DNA from: Rhodospirillaceae bacterium
GTDB lineage: Bacteria; Pseudomonadota; Alphaproteobacteria; SHVP01
Assembly (NCBI GenBank): GCA_002722055.1
Contig: PBKD01000012.1
Coordinates: 1-64,000 of the forward strand
Length of the DNA: 64,000 bases
Direction of reading: 5' to 3'
Shown: piece after piece, positions 17,736 to 27,044 of the stretch
Position numbering within the stretch: position 1 is the first letter of the stretch
How the letters are laid out: each line of letters begins with the position of its first letter
The notes under the pieces: model-generated
What the model saw: the letters and a program-made list of their open reading frames with translations, nothing else
Database searches by the model: none
Told to the model about the DNA's origin: nothing
Program-made: the position numbers and the translations under genes

Positions 17736-19157
17736 ATGAGTATAGAAATTTTAAACTTAAGTTTGACTGATGTTTCAAAAAAAATAATCAAAAAAGAAAT
17801 TTCTTCAGAAGAATTGGTTAAACTTTCAATTGAATCTTCTAAAAAATGGAATCCAATTATAAATGCATTCATTAAAATTAATGAAGATAATGCAGTAACT
17901 GCCGCTCGCAAAGCAGATCAAGCTCTCAGCAAAGGAAACCCTTTGGGTATATTGCATGGAATTCCTCTAGCTCACAAAGATCTTTTTTATTTAAAAGGCC
18001 AACCTATAACTTGTGGTTCAAAAGTTCTTAATGGTTATGTATCAGAGTATGACGCTACAGTAATAGACAGATTACATAATAAGGCTGGAGCTATAAATGT
18101 TGGAAGATTGAACATGGCTGAAATTGCAGTTGGTGCAACCGGAAGGAACGAACATTATGGCCATTGTAGAAATCCATGGGATCCAAAAGTTATGACTGGA
18201 GGTTCATCTAGTGGTTCTGGAGCAGCAGTTGCAGCAAGAAATGTTTTTGGTTCATTAGGAACTGATACTGGAGGGTCAATAAGAATTCCTGCTTCTGCAT
18301 GTGGGCTTGTGGGTATTAAAGCTACATATGGAAGGGTTAGCAGGTATGGAGTTATGCCTCTTTCTTATTCTCTTGATAATGCTGGGCCAATGGCAAGGAC
18401 AGTTGAGGATTGTGCTAGGCTTTTTAAAGTAATTGCTGGTTATGATAAATTTGACTCTTTAACAAGTACTGAGTCAGTACCTGATTATGAAGAGATAATT
18501 AAATCTGCTGATTTAAGAGGCAAAACAATAGGTATACCTAAAAATTATTTTTTTGATAATGTTGAGGAGTCAATCAATGCCTCTCTTCAAAGTGCTTTAT
18601 CTATCTTCAAAAAATTAGGAGTTAAAATTGTAGAGGTTGAGGTTACTGATCAAATAGTATTAAGAGATATGACGAATATACTTTTGAAAGCTGAGGTTAC
18701 AAATACGCACTTAGAATGGCTAAGAGATAAACCTAATGAGTATCAAAGTGAAGTTCGTGCAAGACTTGAAGCAGGTTTATTTGTTTCTGCAGTAGATTAT
18801 TTGAGAGCTATGCGATTGAGAAGTAAATTAACAAAAAATTTTGTTGATTTATCTCTAGGTAATTGTGATTTACTCTTTACACCCTCAATTCCCATAGAGC
18901 CTCCAACTCTTGAAGAAATAGACATTGCTGTTCAACAAGATGCTCTTTCAATTAATGAAAAAGTTCCATGGTGTACAAGACCTTTAAACTATCTTGGCCT
19001 TCCAGGTATTTCAATTCCATGTGGCTTTACCCCAAAGAACATTCCAATTGGCTTTCAACTAATTGGACGGCCATTTTCAGAGGACTTATTATTTAACTTT
19101 GGTCATGCTTATCAATTGGAAACTGATTGGCATACAAAACCTCCTGTTTTTAATTAG
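17736..19157 (+). CDS. Amidase signature enzyme (GatA/AtzE-like)
   Basis: The 473-residue protein carries the amidase-signature Ser-cisSer-Lys triad: K81 (AHKDLF), S157 in TGGSSSGSGAAVAARN, and S181 in GTDTGGSIRIPAS. Spacing S157-S181 is 24 residues, as in malonamidase and FAAH. Family members hydrolyse amide bonds of small molecules or act as GatA in tRNA transamidation. No gatB lies nearby and the only neighbour is the tiny upstream ORF, so a catabolic amidohydrolase is more likely than tRNA-dependent GatA. It converges on the FlaEY-like gene (17-bp gap). Confidence 0.9.
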   Translation: MSIEILNLSLTDVSKKIIKKEISSEELVKLSIESSKKWNPIINAFIKINEDNAVTAARKADQALSKGNPLGILHGIPLAHKDLFYLKGQPITCGSKVLNGYVSEYDATVIDRLHNKAGAINVGRLNMAEIAVGATGRNEHYGHCRNPWDPKVMTGGSSSGSGAAVAARNVFGSLGTDTGGSIRIPASACGLVGIKATYGRVSRYGVMPLSYSLDNAGPMARTVEDCARLFKVIAGYDKFDSLTSTESVPDYEEIIKSADLRGKTIGIPKNYFFDNVEESINASLQSALSIFKKLGVKIVEVEVTDQIVLRDMTNILLKAEVTNTHLEWLRDKPNEYQSEVRARLEAGLFVSAVDYLRAMRLRSKLTKNFVDLSLGNCDLLFTPSIPIEPPTLEEIDIAVQQDALSINEKVPWCTRPLNYLGLPGISIPCGFTPKNIPIGFQLIGRPFSEDLLFNFGHAYQLETDWHTKPPVFN

Positions 19158-19174
19158 TAAATTTCTTTAATATT

Positions 19175-21940
19175 CTAGAATAGTCTTGTATTATTTTTAT
19201 TAGGACTTAGGCTTAGTATTCCTGCTGCAATTCCAAGATTTGAGTTACTATTAGTGTTTAATAAACCTGCATTTGCGTTAGCTGTAGAGTTTTGTAATCT
19301 TTGTAAGGCACTTTCAAGTGTTGCTATTTGATCAAGAATTCTTTGAGGAGCTCTTCCTTGGGGTTTAAACTCAGGGTCAGGGCCATGAGTAAGCAGGCGA
19401 TGAGCCTTCTTGACGGTTAATTTTGCAAAGTCAATTAATGCTGTTGCTTCTCCTGCTTTTTCTTTTGATTTTATTGTAATATCATTTGTAAAACCTAAAC
19501 CAAATGCAGTTTGAACAAAATCATTGGATCCATCATCATTAATTTCTCCAAATAACGTTTTTTCTCTTAAACCAATTGCTTCCAGCCCATCAGACCCTTC
19601 AGCTCCCTTGATTAATTCAACTTTATTTCCATTTAAAGCTGAAACCTTTAGGAATCTTCCTGTAAGGTCCTCGTCAATAAATTGAACTGTTCCACTTGTT
19701 GTAATTCTAGATCCTAAGGCTTGTCGCATTTTAAATGCTAAAAATCCAAATGTATCATCATCTTCAATGATAATTTGTTCATTTGGACCATCATTAATTG
19801 ACATAAAGAAATAGTCACCAGCCCTAGCAGAACTTACTGCAGTAACTAGTTCCGAAGAATCAGGTGGTACTTGTCCATTTGGCAACCCAAAACGGGATAA
19901 AATGTTTGTTCCGTTATTGTCAAACGCAATACCTTTTGCTTTACTGTCAAAACCTCCACCAAATTGATGGCGCCAAGCTTGAGTTCCATTAGCATTTAAT
20001 TTAATAACAAAGTTATCTTTTCTTCCAGAACTTGTTTCTCCATCTAGTGTTCCTGTTGTACGTCCTGCTACGTATGCTTCACCAGTGGTTGGGTTTACTG
20101 TAATTCCAAAACCTTTATCATCTTCAGTTGTTCCAAGGAAAGTTCTGTAAACAAAACCTCCGTCTATTGGAAGTTTAAAAGCAAATGCATCTCTATTTCC
20201 ACGATGAGTTTGAAGTGATCCTACATTTAGAAAAGGGACGTCAGAAAAACCTGTTGCGTATACATTTCCGTCGTTATCTACAGCTAGATCTGTTATTTTA
20301 TCATCACCAGCATTTCCAATTGTTCTCTTATTTATAGCCCCATTCTCATCATCAGGGTAATGAGCTATAAATATTGACTCATCCTCTTCGCCTGATACCC
20401 ATACTGAGCCATCAGGAGCTATGGCTATAGCATCAAAGTGTTCCTCACTATTGTCAGGAGTATCATTTTGTGCTGCAAATCCTCCTAATTGTCTATTATA
20501 TATAAGGTTACCATTATTATCGAGTTTAGTTATGTAAGCATCAGAGTTTCCTCCATGTGCTTTATCAGGAGCAATTGCAGACTTTGTAAAACCAGCGAGG
20601 AATACATCGCCATCAGTATTAAGAGACATTGAAAAAGCACCATCATCTGCAAAAGGAGCAAGTTGTCTTGTAAAAATTTCTATACCATTTTTATCATATT
20701 TTGAAACGAAGGTATCATAATTACCTCCATGTCCGTCAGCATCCAACAAACCATGAACTTGACCAGCAACAAAAACATTATCATTAGCATCAACTTTAAC
20801 TGAGAATGCTGTGCCATCAAAAGGTGCACCTAATCTTCTTGTAAAAAGTAAATTTCCTGCAGCATCATACTTCTGAAGAAAGATATCTTTTGCAACGGGA
20901 TCAATTTTTTGGTCTCCAAGATCACCTTCTGTTGTGCCAACAACATATACATCCCCATTACTATCTATAGCAACAGATTCAGCTCTATCTCCAGCATTTA
21001 CTGTGTCAATTTGATTAAAGAACACTTCGTCAGGGTCGGTATCACCAAGGTTATCTATTTTTGCAAGATAACCACTGCCAAGCTTATCTTCACCTCTAAT
21101 TCCAGCAACATAAACAGATTCACTTTCGTTAGAGTTTGAAGTTATTGTTACAGTTTCATCAAAACCAATATCTAACTTGAAACCAAACCTAGTTTCGCTA
21201 TGTCTCTCAACTTTTAAAGATGTAGCAATACCAGCATCAACTAGTTCATCATTAACGTGATTTGATATATTATCTAAAGTATAATCATTTACGTCAGAAC
21301 TAATGTCACTCATTGTAATAGTAACAGTTCTTACAGTTCCAGAAGCATCAGTTGATTGAATTGTAAATTGGTCAGTTGTTTGAATTCCAGATATAGGAGT
21401 TATTCTATCCTCTAATATAGTCGCTCCTACAAAAATAGGAGCTCTTTCCTCTTGAGGTAAGGTTAATAAGGAGCTTATTTCACTTGATAAAAGACCTAGG
21501 TCTAGAGAAAGTCTGTCATATTGAGCATTATCTATGAAATCTTTCAACTCTTTTACTAGTTTTTGGAATTGAGTATCTAAAATTTTTGCAAGTGGTTCCC
21601 CCTTTTTTGTTTGAATAAAATCGGCCATATCACCCAGTCTATTTAGAGCTTTAAATACTGCAAATAGTACTTTGTCATCAGAATTTAGATCATCTCTATC
21701 AAAAAGAGGATCATTTTTATTAATTAAATTTTCACCTTTTATTGCCCTCCTCTCTAAAGGAGAAACGTCAGGTTTAGGTGGGAGCTCCCAGGGAGGAATT
21801 ACTGCAGGTGTTTTTAATAATGATGACAATTTTCCTTTTCTAAGAACTTCAGCTCTCAGGCTTTGGGACATACCTCCACCATTTATAAAAAAATCTGTTA
21901 ATACTGTTGAAAAATCAAATTGTGTAATTGGACCAACCAT
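19175..21940 (-). CDS. FlaEY-like flagellar protein with SBBP beta-propeller repeats
   Basis: The 921-residue protein has three parts. Residues 1-170 are helical and hydrophilic. Residues about 270-660 contain repeated SBBP/beta-propeller units (SVAIDSNGDVYVVG, SVKVDANDNVFVAG, AIAPDGSVWVSG, GITVNPTTGEAYVAG). Flanking segments resemble flagellin/hook-protein type repeats (about 190-265 and 690-790). The C-terminus is Asn-rich. Caulobacter FlaEY has, as I recall, a comparable layout and a flagellin-regulatory phenotype. A strong GG-N10-GC element upstream ties it to the sigma-54 flagellar regulon. There is no signal peptide. GAGG precedes the ATG. It is divergent from the sugar cluster. The role in filament assembly or flagellin control is inferred. 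Confidence 0.7.
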   Translation of the reverse strand: MVGPITQFDFSTVLTDFFINGGGMSQSLRAEVLRKGKLSSLLKTPAVIPPWELPPKPDVSPLERRAIKGENLINKNDPLFDRDDLNSDDKVLFAVFKALNRLGDMADFIQTKKGEPLAKILDTQFQKLVKELKDFIDNAQYDRLSLDLGLLSSEISSLLTLPQEERAPIFVGATILEDRITPISGIQTTDQFTIQSTDASGTVRTVTITMSDISSDVNDYTLDNISNHVNDELVDAGIATSLKVERHSETRFGFKLDIGFDETVTITSNSNESESVYVAGIRGEDKLGSGYLAKIDNLGDTDPDEVFFNQIDTVNAGDRAESVAIDSNGDVYVVGTTEGDLGDQKIDPVAKDIFLQKYDAAGNLLFTRRLGAPFDGTAFSVKVDANDNVFVAGQVHGLLDADGHGGNYDTFVSKYDKNGIEIFTRQLAPFADDGAFSMSLNTDGDVFLAGFTKSAIAPDKAHGGNSDAYITKLDNNGNLIYNRQLGGFAAQNDTPDNSEEHFDAIAIAPDGSVWVSGEEDESIFIAHYPDDENGAINKRTIGNAGDDKITDLAVDNDGNVYATGFSDVPFLNVGSLQTHRGNRDAFAFKLPIDGGFVYRTFLGTTEDDKGFGITVNPTTGEAYVAGRTTGTLDGETSSGRKDNFVIKLNANGTQAWRHQFGGGFDSKAKGIAFDNNGTNILSRFGLPNGQVPPDSSELVTAVSSARAGDYFFMSINDGPNEQIIIEDDDTFGFLAFKMRQALGSRITTSGTVQFIDEDLTGRFLKVSALNGNKVELIKGAEGSDGLEAIGLREKTLFGEINDDGSNDFVQTAFGLGFTNDITIKSKEKAGEATALIDFAKLTVKKAHRLLTHGPDPEFKPQGRAPQRILDQIATLESALQRLQNSTANANAGLLNTNSNSNLGIAAGILSLSPNKNNTRLF

Positions 21941-21964
21941 ATAAACCTCATAATGAAATATGTA

Positions 21965-21981
21965 TGCAATATTTAGGCCAA
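21965..21981 (-). promoter_or_regulatory. Sigma-54 promoter of the FlaEY-like gene
   Basis: On the minus strand the site reads TTGGCCTAAATATTGCA: GG and GC dinucleotides exactly 10 bases apart and a TTGCA -12 element. It would start transcription about 14 bases before the ATG. Same architecture as the flagellin sites. Confidence 0.72.
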
Positions 21982-22112
21982 TGGTTAATTTTTATTAATA
22001 AATTAAAAAAATAGCTAAAATTCTCTTAATTATAAAAATATTAGGAATTTGTTAATCAAAATTTGTCAAATTAGCAGACGTTTGTTAACAAATTTTTTAT
22101 ATAGGAGTAATT

Positions 22113-23693
22113 ATGGGTAGTGCAAAAAATGCTGCAATTCCTATAAATCTTGTTAGAGAACCCAACTCTTATCAGGAAAAAATAAAGTCTATTGAGGATC
22201 TTTCTAATATAAGTTCTTCTGCTAAAAGATTGAATAAAAGGGTTGTATTAGCTCATGGTGTATTTGATTTGGTTCACCTTGGTCATGTTCGTCATCTTGA
22301 GACAGCAAAAAAAGAAGGCGATATTTTAATTGTTACAATCACCCCCGACGAATTTGTTAATAAAGGACCCGGTAGACCTGTTTTCAATGCTAACTTAAGA
22401 TCTGAAATGTTAGCAGCTCTTCAATGTGTTGATTGGGTAGGGATAAATAAATGGTCAAGTTCTGAATTATTAATAAATATAATTAAACCAGATATATATG
22501 TAAAAGGTTCTGATTATACTAATGAGGGTGAGGATATTACTGGTAAAATTAAAATTGAAAAGGATGCTGTTAAAAATAACGGTGGTAAGGTGATTTTCAC
22601 AGATGAAATTACCTTTTCTTCATCATCATTAATAAATCAAAATTTAAATATTTTTGAACCTCCTGTTGTTGAATATTTATCAAATATAGATAGAGATTTG
22701 CATCTAAAAAAATCTCTAAATGCTATAGATTCAATTAAAGATATGAATGTTCTATTTATCGGTGAAACAATTATTGACGAATATCAATATGCTAAACCTA
22801 TGGGAAAATCTGCTAAAGAAAATATAATTTCTTCCGCACATGTTGGAAGAGAAGTTTTTGCTGGAGGAGTAATAGCTGCAGCCAATCATGTAGCAGATTT
22901 TGTAAAAAAAGTTGATATAATAACTATTCTTGGGGAAAGAGAACCTTATCTAAATTTAGTAAATGACACACTTAGAGATAATGTAAATATAAATACTTTA
23001 TGGCGCTCAGGTATGCCTACAATAAGAAAATGTAGATATGTTGATCCTGGGCATATGAAGAAAATGTTTGAGGTATATCATTTTGATGATACACCTTTAT
23101 TTGGTAAGATTGAAGATCAATTATCTGAAATGATTCATGATAGAGCCAATAACTATGATTTAGTTATAGTTACTGATTTTGGTCATGGAATGTTTACTCA
23201 AAAATCAATTGATCATTTACAAACAAATTCTAAATTTTTAGCAGTAAATGCGCAGAGTAATAGTGCTAATCTTGGCTATAATTTAATCACTAAATATAAA
23301 AAATCTGATTTTATTTGTATTGATGCACCTGAAGCACGTCTTGCTATGTCTGATAGATACACTGACTTAGGTGATTTAATTGAGAGTAAATTAAGTAAAT
23401 CTATTAGTTGTAAAAATTTTATTGTTACACATGGTGAAAGAGGTTGTGTAACTTGGTCCGAAAAATTAGGAGCAAATAATGTTCCAGCATTTACCTCTCA
23501 AGTAGTAGATACTGTAGGTGCCGGAGACGCACTTTTATCAGTAACTTCACCTATTGTTGCAGCTGGTAATGATATTGATATAGCTGGTTTTATTGGTAAT
23601 ACGGTTGGTGCTTTGAAAGTTGGCATTGTTGGTCATAGAAAGTCTGTAGAAAAAATTCCAGTTCAAAAATATTTAACAACATTGCTTAAATAA
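22113..23693 (+). CDS. Nucleotidyltransferase-PfkB kinase fusion (HldE-like, reversed domain order)
   Basis: The 526-residue protein has a cytidylyltransferase-like domain first (residues about 40-195: HGVFDLVHLGHVRHL with HxGH at H55-H58, and YVKGSDY) and a ribokinase/PfkB domain second (about 205-526: FAGGVIAAANHV, and DTVGAGDA with catalytic D472). In Escherichia coli HldE the kinase comes first and the nucleotidyltransferase second. HldE phosphorylates D-glycero-manno-heptose 7-phosphate at C1 and attaches AMP. The downstream genes (GmhA-like, epimerase, HAD, transketolase) fit a nucleotide-heptose pathway. SD TAGGAG precedes the ATG. It heads a run of twelve plus-strand genes. Confidence 0.85.
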   Translation: MGSAKNAAIPINLVREPNSYQEKIKSIEDLSNISSSAKRLNKRVVLAHGVFDLVHLGHVRHLETAKKEGDILIVTITPDEFVNKGPGRPVFNANLRSEMLAALQCVDWVGINKWSSSELLINIIKPDIYVKGSDYTNEGEDITGKIKIEKDAVKNNGGKVIFTDEITFSSSSLINQNLNIFEPPVVEYLSNIDRDLHLKKSLNAIDSIKDMNVLFIGETIIDEYQYAKPMGKSAKENIISSAHVGREVFAGGVIAAANHVADFVKKVDIITILGEREPYLNLVNDTLRDNVNINTLWRSGMPTIRKCRYVDPGHMKKMFEVYHFDDTPLFGKIEDQLSEMIHDRANNYDLVIVTDFGHGMFTQKSIDHLQTNSKFLAVNAQSNSANLGYNLITKYKKSDFICIDAPEARLAMSDRYTDLGDLIESKLSKSISCKNFIVTHGERGCVTWSEKLGANNVPAFTSQVVDTVGAGDALLSVTSPIVAAGNDIDIAGFIGNTVGALKVGIVGHRKSVEKIPVQKYLTTLLK

Positions 23694-23705
23694 GAGAGGT
23701 TAAAG

Positions 23706-24317
23706 TTGAAAAATTTAATAAATAAATATTTTGAAAAAATCTCAGAATTATCATCATTATCAACTGTTAATTGCAATGAAGGTAAAATTTACAATCTATC
23801 TGAAACTATAGATTTATTTATTAATAAATCGTATGAGTCTACAAGGAATGGAAAAAAATTAATGTTTATTGGAAATGGTGGTTCATCAACCATTGCAAGT
23901 CATATGGCTGAAGATTTCAGTAAAGCAGCAAATTTAAGGTCATTAGCTTTTAACGACCCAGCATTTATAACATGTTTAGGTAATGATTATGGCTATGAAT
24001 ATATTTTTTCTAAACAAATTGAATTATTTGCCCAGCAAGGAGATATACTAGTAGCTATATCAAGTTCAGGGGAGTCAATGAATATTATTAATGCAGTAAA
24101 AGTAGCAAAAGAAATAGGGTGTTGGGTCCTAACTCTCTCAGGTTTCAATAAAAATAACCGATTAAATAAACTTGGAAATAGAAATGTTTTTGTACCATCT
24201 GACCAGTATGGTTTTGTTGAAATTGCACATCTATCTATTTGCCATGGAGCACTAGATATTGCATTGGGTTGGAAAGGCAAATCTTTAAATATTAATCCTA
24301 TAAAGGTAGCAATATAG
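23706..24317 (+). CDS. SIS-domain sugar-phosphate isomerase (GmhA-like)
   Basis: The 203-residue protein has the SIS-domain signature FIGNGGSSTIASHMAEDF and the phosphate loop AISSSGESMNIINAVK, and the C-terminal QYGFVEIAHLSICHGALDIALG helix of GmhA, where Glu and His act in catalysis. GmhA converts sedoheptulose 7-phosphate to glycero-manno-heptose 7-phosphate. TTG start, 6 bases after AGAGAGG, which overlaps the end of the upstream fusion gene's trailer; the gap is 12 bp. Context with the HldE-like fusion and transketolase supports heptose chemistry; another ketose phosphate is possible. Confidence 0.85.
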   Translation: MKNLINKYFEKISELSSLSTVNCNEGKIYNLSETIDLFINKSYESTRNGKKLMFIGNGGSSTIASHMAEDFSKAANLRSLAFNDPAFITCLGNDYGYEYIFSKQIELFAQQGDILVAISSSGESMNIINAVKVAKEIGCWVLTLSGFNKNNRLNKLGNRNVFVPSDQYGFVEIAHLSICHGALDIALGWKGKSLNINPIKVAI

Positions 24318-25310
24318 ATGAAAAATAAAAAAATACTTATCACTGGAGGTGCAGGGTATGTTGGAAGCTCCCTTGTTCCTAAGCTTTTGAAATTAGGACA
24401 TGAAGTCATAGTATTTGATTTATTCATGTATGGTGATGTTTTTTTTGATATTAAAAGTAATCCTAAACTCAAACTAGTAAAATCAGATATAAGAAACTTA
24501 AAAGATATTAGTAATAATATAAAGGGTTGTGACACAGTAATTCATCTTGCTTGTATATCAAATGATCCAAGTTTTGAGTTAAACCCTGAACTAGGTAAAT
24601 CAATTAACTATGATGCTTTTACACCATTAGTAGAAATATCTAAAGAAAATGGTGTTGAAAGATTTATATATGCTTCATCTTCAAGTGTATACGGAGTTAA
24701 AAATGAATTAGATGTAACTGAAGATTTATGTTTAGAACCTCTTACAGATTATTCAAAATATAAAGCCTTATGTGAAGAAATTCTTTTAAAAAACAAAGAA
24801 AAGGGGTTTTATCCATTAATCATTAGACCTGCAACTGTTTGTGGTTATGCAAGAAGACTAAGATTAGATCTTACAGTTAATATTTTAACTAATCATGCAA
24901 TAAATAATGGATTGATAAAGGTCTTTGGCGGATCCCAAAAACGACCAAATATAAATATAGAAGATATGACGGATCTATATGTCAATTGTATAAATTATCC
25001 CTTAGATAAAATTGACTGTAAAATTTTTAATGTTGGTTACGAAAACCACTCAATAAATGAAATTGCTAGAATTGTTAAAAATACACTTAAGAAAAAAATT
25101 GATATTGTGCATGAAAAAACAGATGATTTACGTTCTTACCATGTGTCATCTAAAAAAATAGAAAGAGAGTTAGGTTTTGTTCCAAAAAGAACAATAAATG
25201 AGGCGGTAGAAAGTATCAATCAAGCATTTATTCAAAATATTATTCCAAATTCTATGATTGATAGTAGATATTATAATATAAAAACAATGCAGAATATAAA
25301 TTTACAATAA
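24318..25310 (+). CDS. NAD-dependent nucleotide-sugar epimerase/dehydratase
   Basis: The 330-residue extended SDR has the NAD motif TGGAGYVGS (residues 9-17), the YASSSSVYG Ser region, and YSKYK as the YxxxK active site. The sugar-binding half has RPATVCGYARRLRLD and the RPNINIEDM loop. Such enzymes change C4 or other stereocentres on NDP-sugars; HldD, which epimerises ADP-heptose, is one comparison. Its ATG directly follows the GmhA-like stop, so the two are coupled. The final product is unknown. Confidence 0.88.
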   Translation: MKNKKILITGGAGYVGSSLVPKLLKLGHEVIVFDLFMYGDVFFDIKSNPKLKLVKSDIRNLKDISNNIKGCDTVIHLACISNDPSFELNPELGKSINYDAFTPLVEISKENGVERFIYASSSSVYGVKNELDVTEDLCLEPLTDYSKYKALCEEILLKNKEKGFYPLIIRPATVCGYARRLRLDLTVNILTNHAINNGLIKVFGGSQKRPNINIEDMTDLYVNCINYPLDKIDCKIFNVGYENHSINEIARIVKNTLKKKIDIVHEKTDDLRSYHVSSKKIERELGFVPKRTINEAVESINQAFIQNIIPNSMIDSRYYNIKTMQNINLQ

Positions 25311-25314
25311 GATT

Positions 25315-25929
25315 ATGAGAATAGGGTTAGATTTCGATAATACGATTGTTAATTACAATTATCTTGTACACGATATAGCTGTGAAAAGAAATTTAATAAA
25401 TAAAAATTTTAAAAAAGATAAAAAATTTATAAAGGAGCACTTAATAAGTTTAAATAAAGAGAGGGAATGGAGAGAAATTCAGTCATTAATTTATGGTAAG
25501 GAAATATTTAGAGCTAAATTATTTAATAATTTTAGTAACTTTATAAAAGAATGCAGAAAAAATAATTATTTTTTACAAATTGTAAGTCACAAAACTGAAG
25601 TATCAAATCTTACAAACAATGGCCCTAGATTAAGACAAAATGCAATTGAGTGGATGAATAGAAATAAGTTTTTTTCTAATTTTAGATTTAAAATTTCAGA
25701 TATACATTTTGAAAATACAAAGTCTAAAAAAATAGATAGAATTAACTTTATAGGTTTTGATTATTTTATTGATGATTTAGAGGAAATTTTTTTAAATAAA
25801 AAATGGCCATATAAAACTACTCCAATTCTTTTTAATAAAAAATCAAATGTAGAAAGTGACAAAATTATTTTATGTAATTCATGGAATAATATTTATAAAT
25901 TTTTTTTTAAAAAAAATATTTTGGTATAA
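25315..25929 (+). CDS. HAD-superfamily phosphatase-like protein
   Basis: The 204-residue protein begins MRIGLDFDNTIVNYN, with the HAD nucleophile D6 and acid/base D8. Motif II is probably S91 (QIVSHK), motif III K in TKSKK, and motif IV the Asp pair D153-D154 (FIDDLEE). HAD phosphatases remove phosphate through an aspartyl intermediate. GmhB, which dephosphorylates heptose 1,7-bisphosphate, belongs to the same superfamily, and the position beside GmhA- and HldE-like genes suggests the analogous step. DNA here is very AT-rich. The link to GmhB is functional inference, not close similarity. Confidence 0.72.
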   Translation: MRIGLDFDNTIVNYNYLVHDIAVKRNLINKNFKKDKKFIKEHLISLNKEREWREIQSLIYGKEIFRAKLFNNFSNFIKECRKNNYFLQIVSHKTEVSNLTNNGPRLRQNAIEWMNRNKFFSNFRFKISDIHFENTKSKKIDRINFIGFDYFIDDLEEIFLNKKWPYKTTPILFNKKSNVESDKIILCNSWNNIYKFFFKKNILV

Positions 25930-25934
25930 ATAAT

Positions 25935-27035
25935 ATGGTTAATAACTCAAAATTAAAAAAAATAGCTGAAGAATTAATTGGCATGTCACTATCAAAATTT
26001 AGTTCTAGTCAGTTAAAATTAAAAAACCACAGCAAAAATAACCGCCTATATTATTTTATAGCTAATGACAATAAAGAATATGCCCTTAAATCTTATTCTA
26101 AAGATAAATTACATGAAACTAAGAGGTTGGATGTCGAGTTTGAATCCTTAAATTATTTATTCAATTATGGTAAATTTAATATTCCTCGTCCAATAGCTCG
26201 AAATAATAAAGAAAATTGTGGGATATACTCATGGATTAACGGTGAAAAAGTTAATAACATTTGTGAAAAAGATGTACATCAAGTAGTAAACTTTATTAGT
26301 AATTTATTTGAGGTATCTAGGAAAAAAGAATCATATAATCTGCCAAATGCCAAAGAGGCTTGTTTTTCTGCAGACGTAATGGTTAGACAAATTTTTTCAA
26401 GATATAACTTATTAAATAAGGTTTCACCTTTTTATAATGATTTAGCAGAATTTTTAAGAGATGATTTTGAACCTTTGTTAACTCCTTTAGTTAATATAAC
26501 CAAAAAAAAATATAAATATTTAAATTTAAATTTTAATACTGAAATCCCTCACGAATATAAAATTTTATCTCCATCTGATTTTGGCTTTCATAACTCTATA
26601 AGAAACTTAAATGGAGAATTATATTTTATTGATTTCGAGTATTTTGGATGGGATGATCCGGCCAAACTTGTTGGTGATTTTTTATTACATCCTGCTATTG
26701 AAGATATTAATTTTAAATTAAATGAATGGAAATTATTTTATAAATTTATTAAAAAGATTTTTGATTTTGATAACGAATTTCATTCAAGGCTTCTTTTAAA
26801 CTTACCACTTTTATCAATGAGATGGTCCTTAATTTTATTAAATGAATTTTTACCTAATAACTGGGAAAGAAGGGTTTTCTCGGGCGAGAAAAAATCGAGG
26901 GCTACTGTATTAAAAAATCAGTTAAAAAAAGCAAGAAAGTATACACGTTTAGTAAGGTGGTCAATCAATAGTGATGAAAAGAACTTTTTATCAGAAAATT
27001 ATATTGATAATTTTTATTTAAAATCTTTTAACTAA
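25935..27035 (+). CDS. APH/choline-kinase-fold small-molecule kinase
   Basis: The 366-residue protein has an N-lobe with YFIANDNKEYALKSYSKDK (ATP-binding Lys), the catalytic-loop-like SPSDFGFHNSI (Asp acting as base, Asn binding metal) and the metal-binding FIDFEYFGWDDPAKLVGDF, typical of aminoglycoside phosphotransferase and choline kinase families. The canonical HGD of the loop is PSD here. Such enzymes phosphorylate hydroxyls of small molecules, including sugars in anomeric kinases. It is embedded in the carbohydrate cluster (5-bp gap upstream, 9 bp downstream), so a sugar or a decoration such as a choline-like group are candidate substrates. Confidence 0.75.
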   Translation: MVNNSKLKKIAEELIGMSLSKFSSSQLKLKNHSKNNRLYYFIANDNKEYALKSYSKDKLHETKRLDVEFESLNYLFNYGKFNIPRPIARNNKENCGIYSWINGEKVNNICEKDVHQVVNFISNLFEVSRKKESYNLPNAKEACFSADVMVRQIFSRYNLLNKVSPFYNDLAEFLRDDFEPLLTPLVNITKKKYKYLNLNFNTEIPHEYKILSPSDFGFHNSIRNLNGELYFIDFEYFGWDDPAKLVGDFLLHPAIEDINFKLNEWKLFYKFIKKIFDFDNEFHSRLLLNLPLLSMRWSLILLNEFLPNNWERRVFSGEKKSRATVLKNQLKKARKYTRLVRWSINSDEKNFLSENYIDNFYLKSFN

Positions 27036-27044
27036 GAGTTGATA

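Noticed and set aside
20909-21139. Plus-strand open frame opposite the FlaEY-like gene
   Set aside because: Antisense to a long repetitive coding frame with clear protein features; no SD or similarity.
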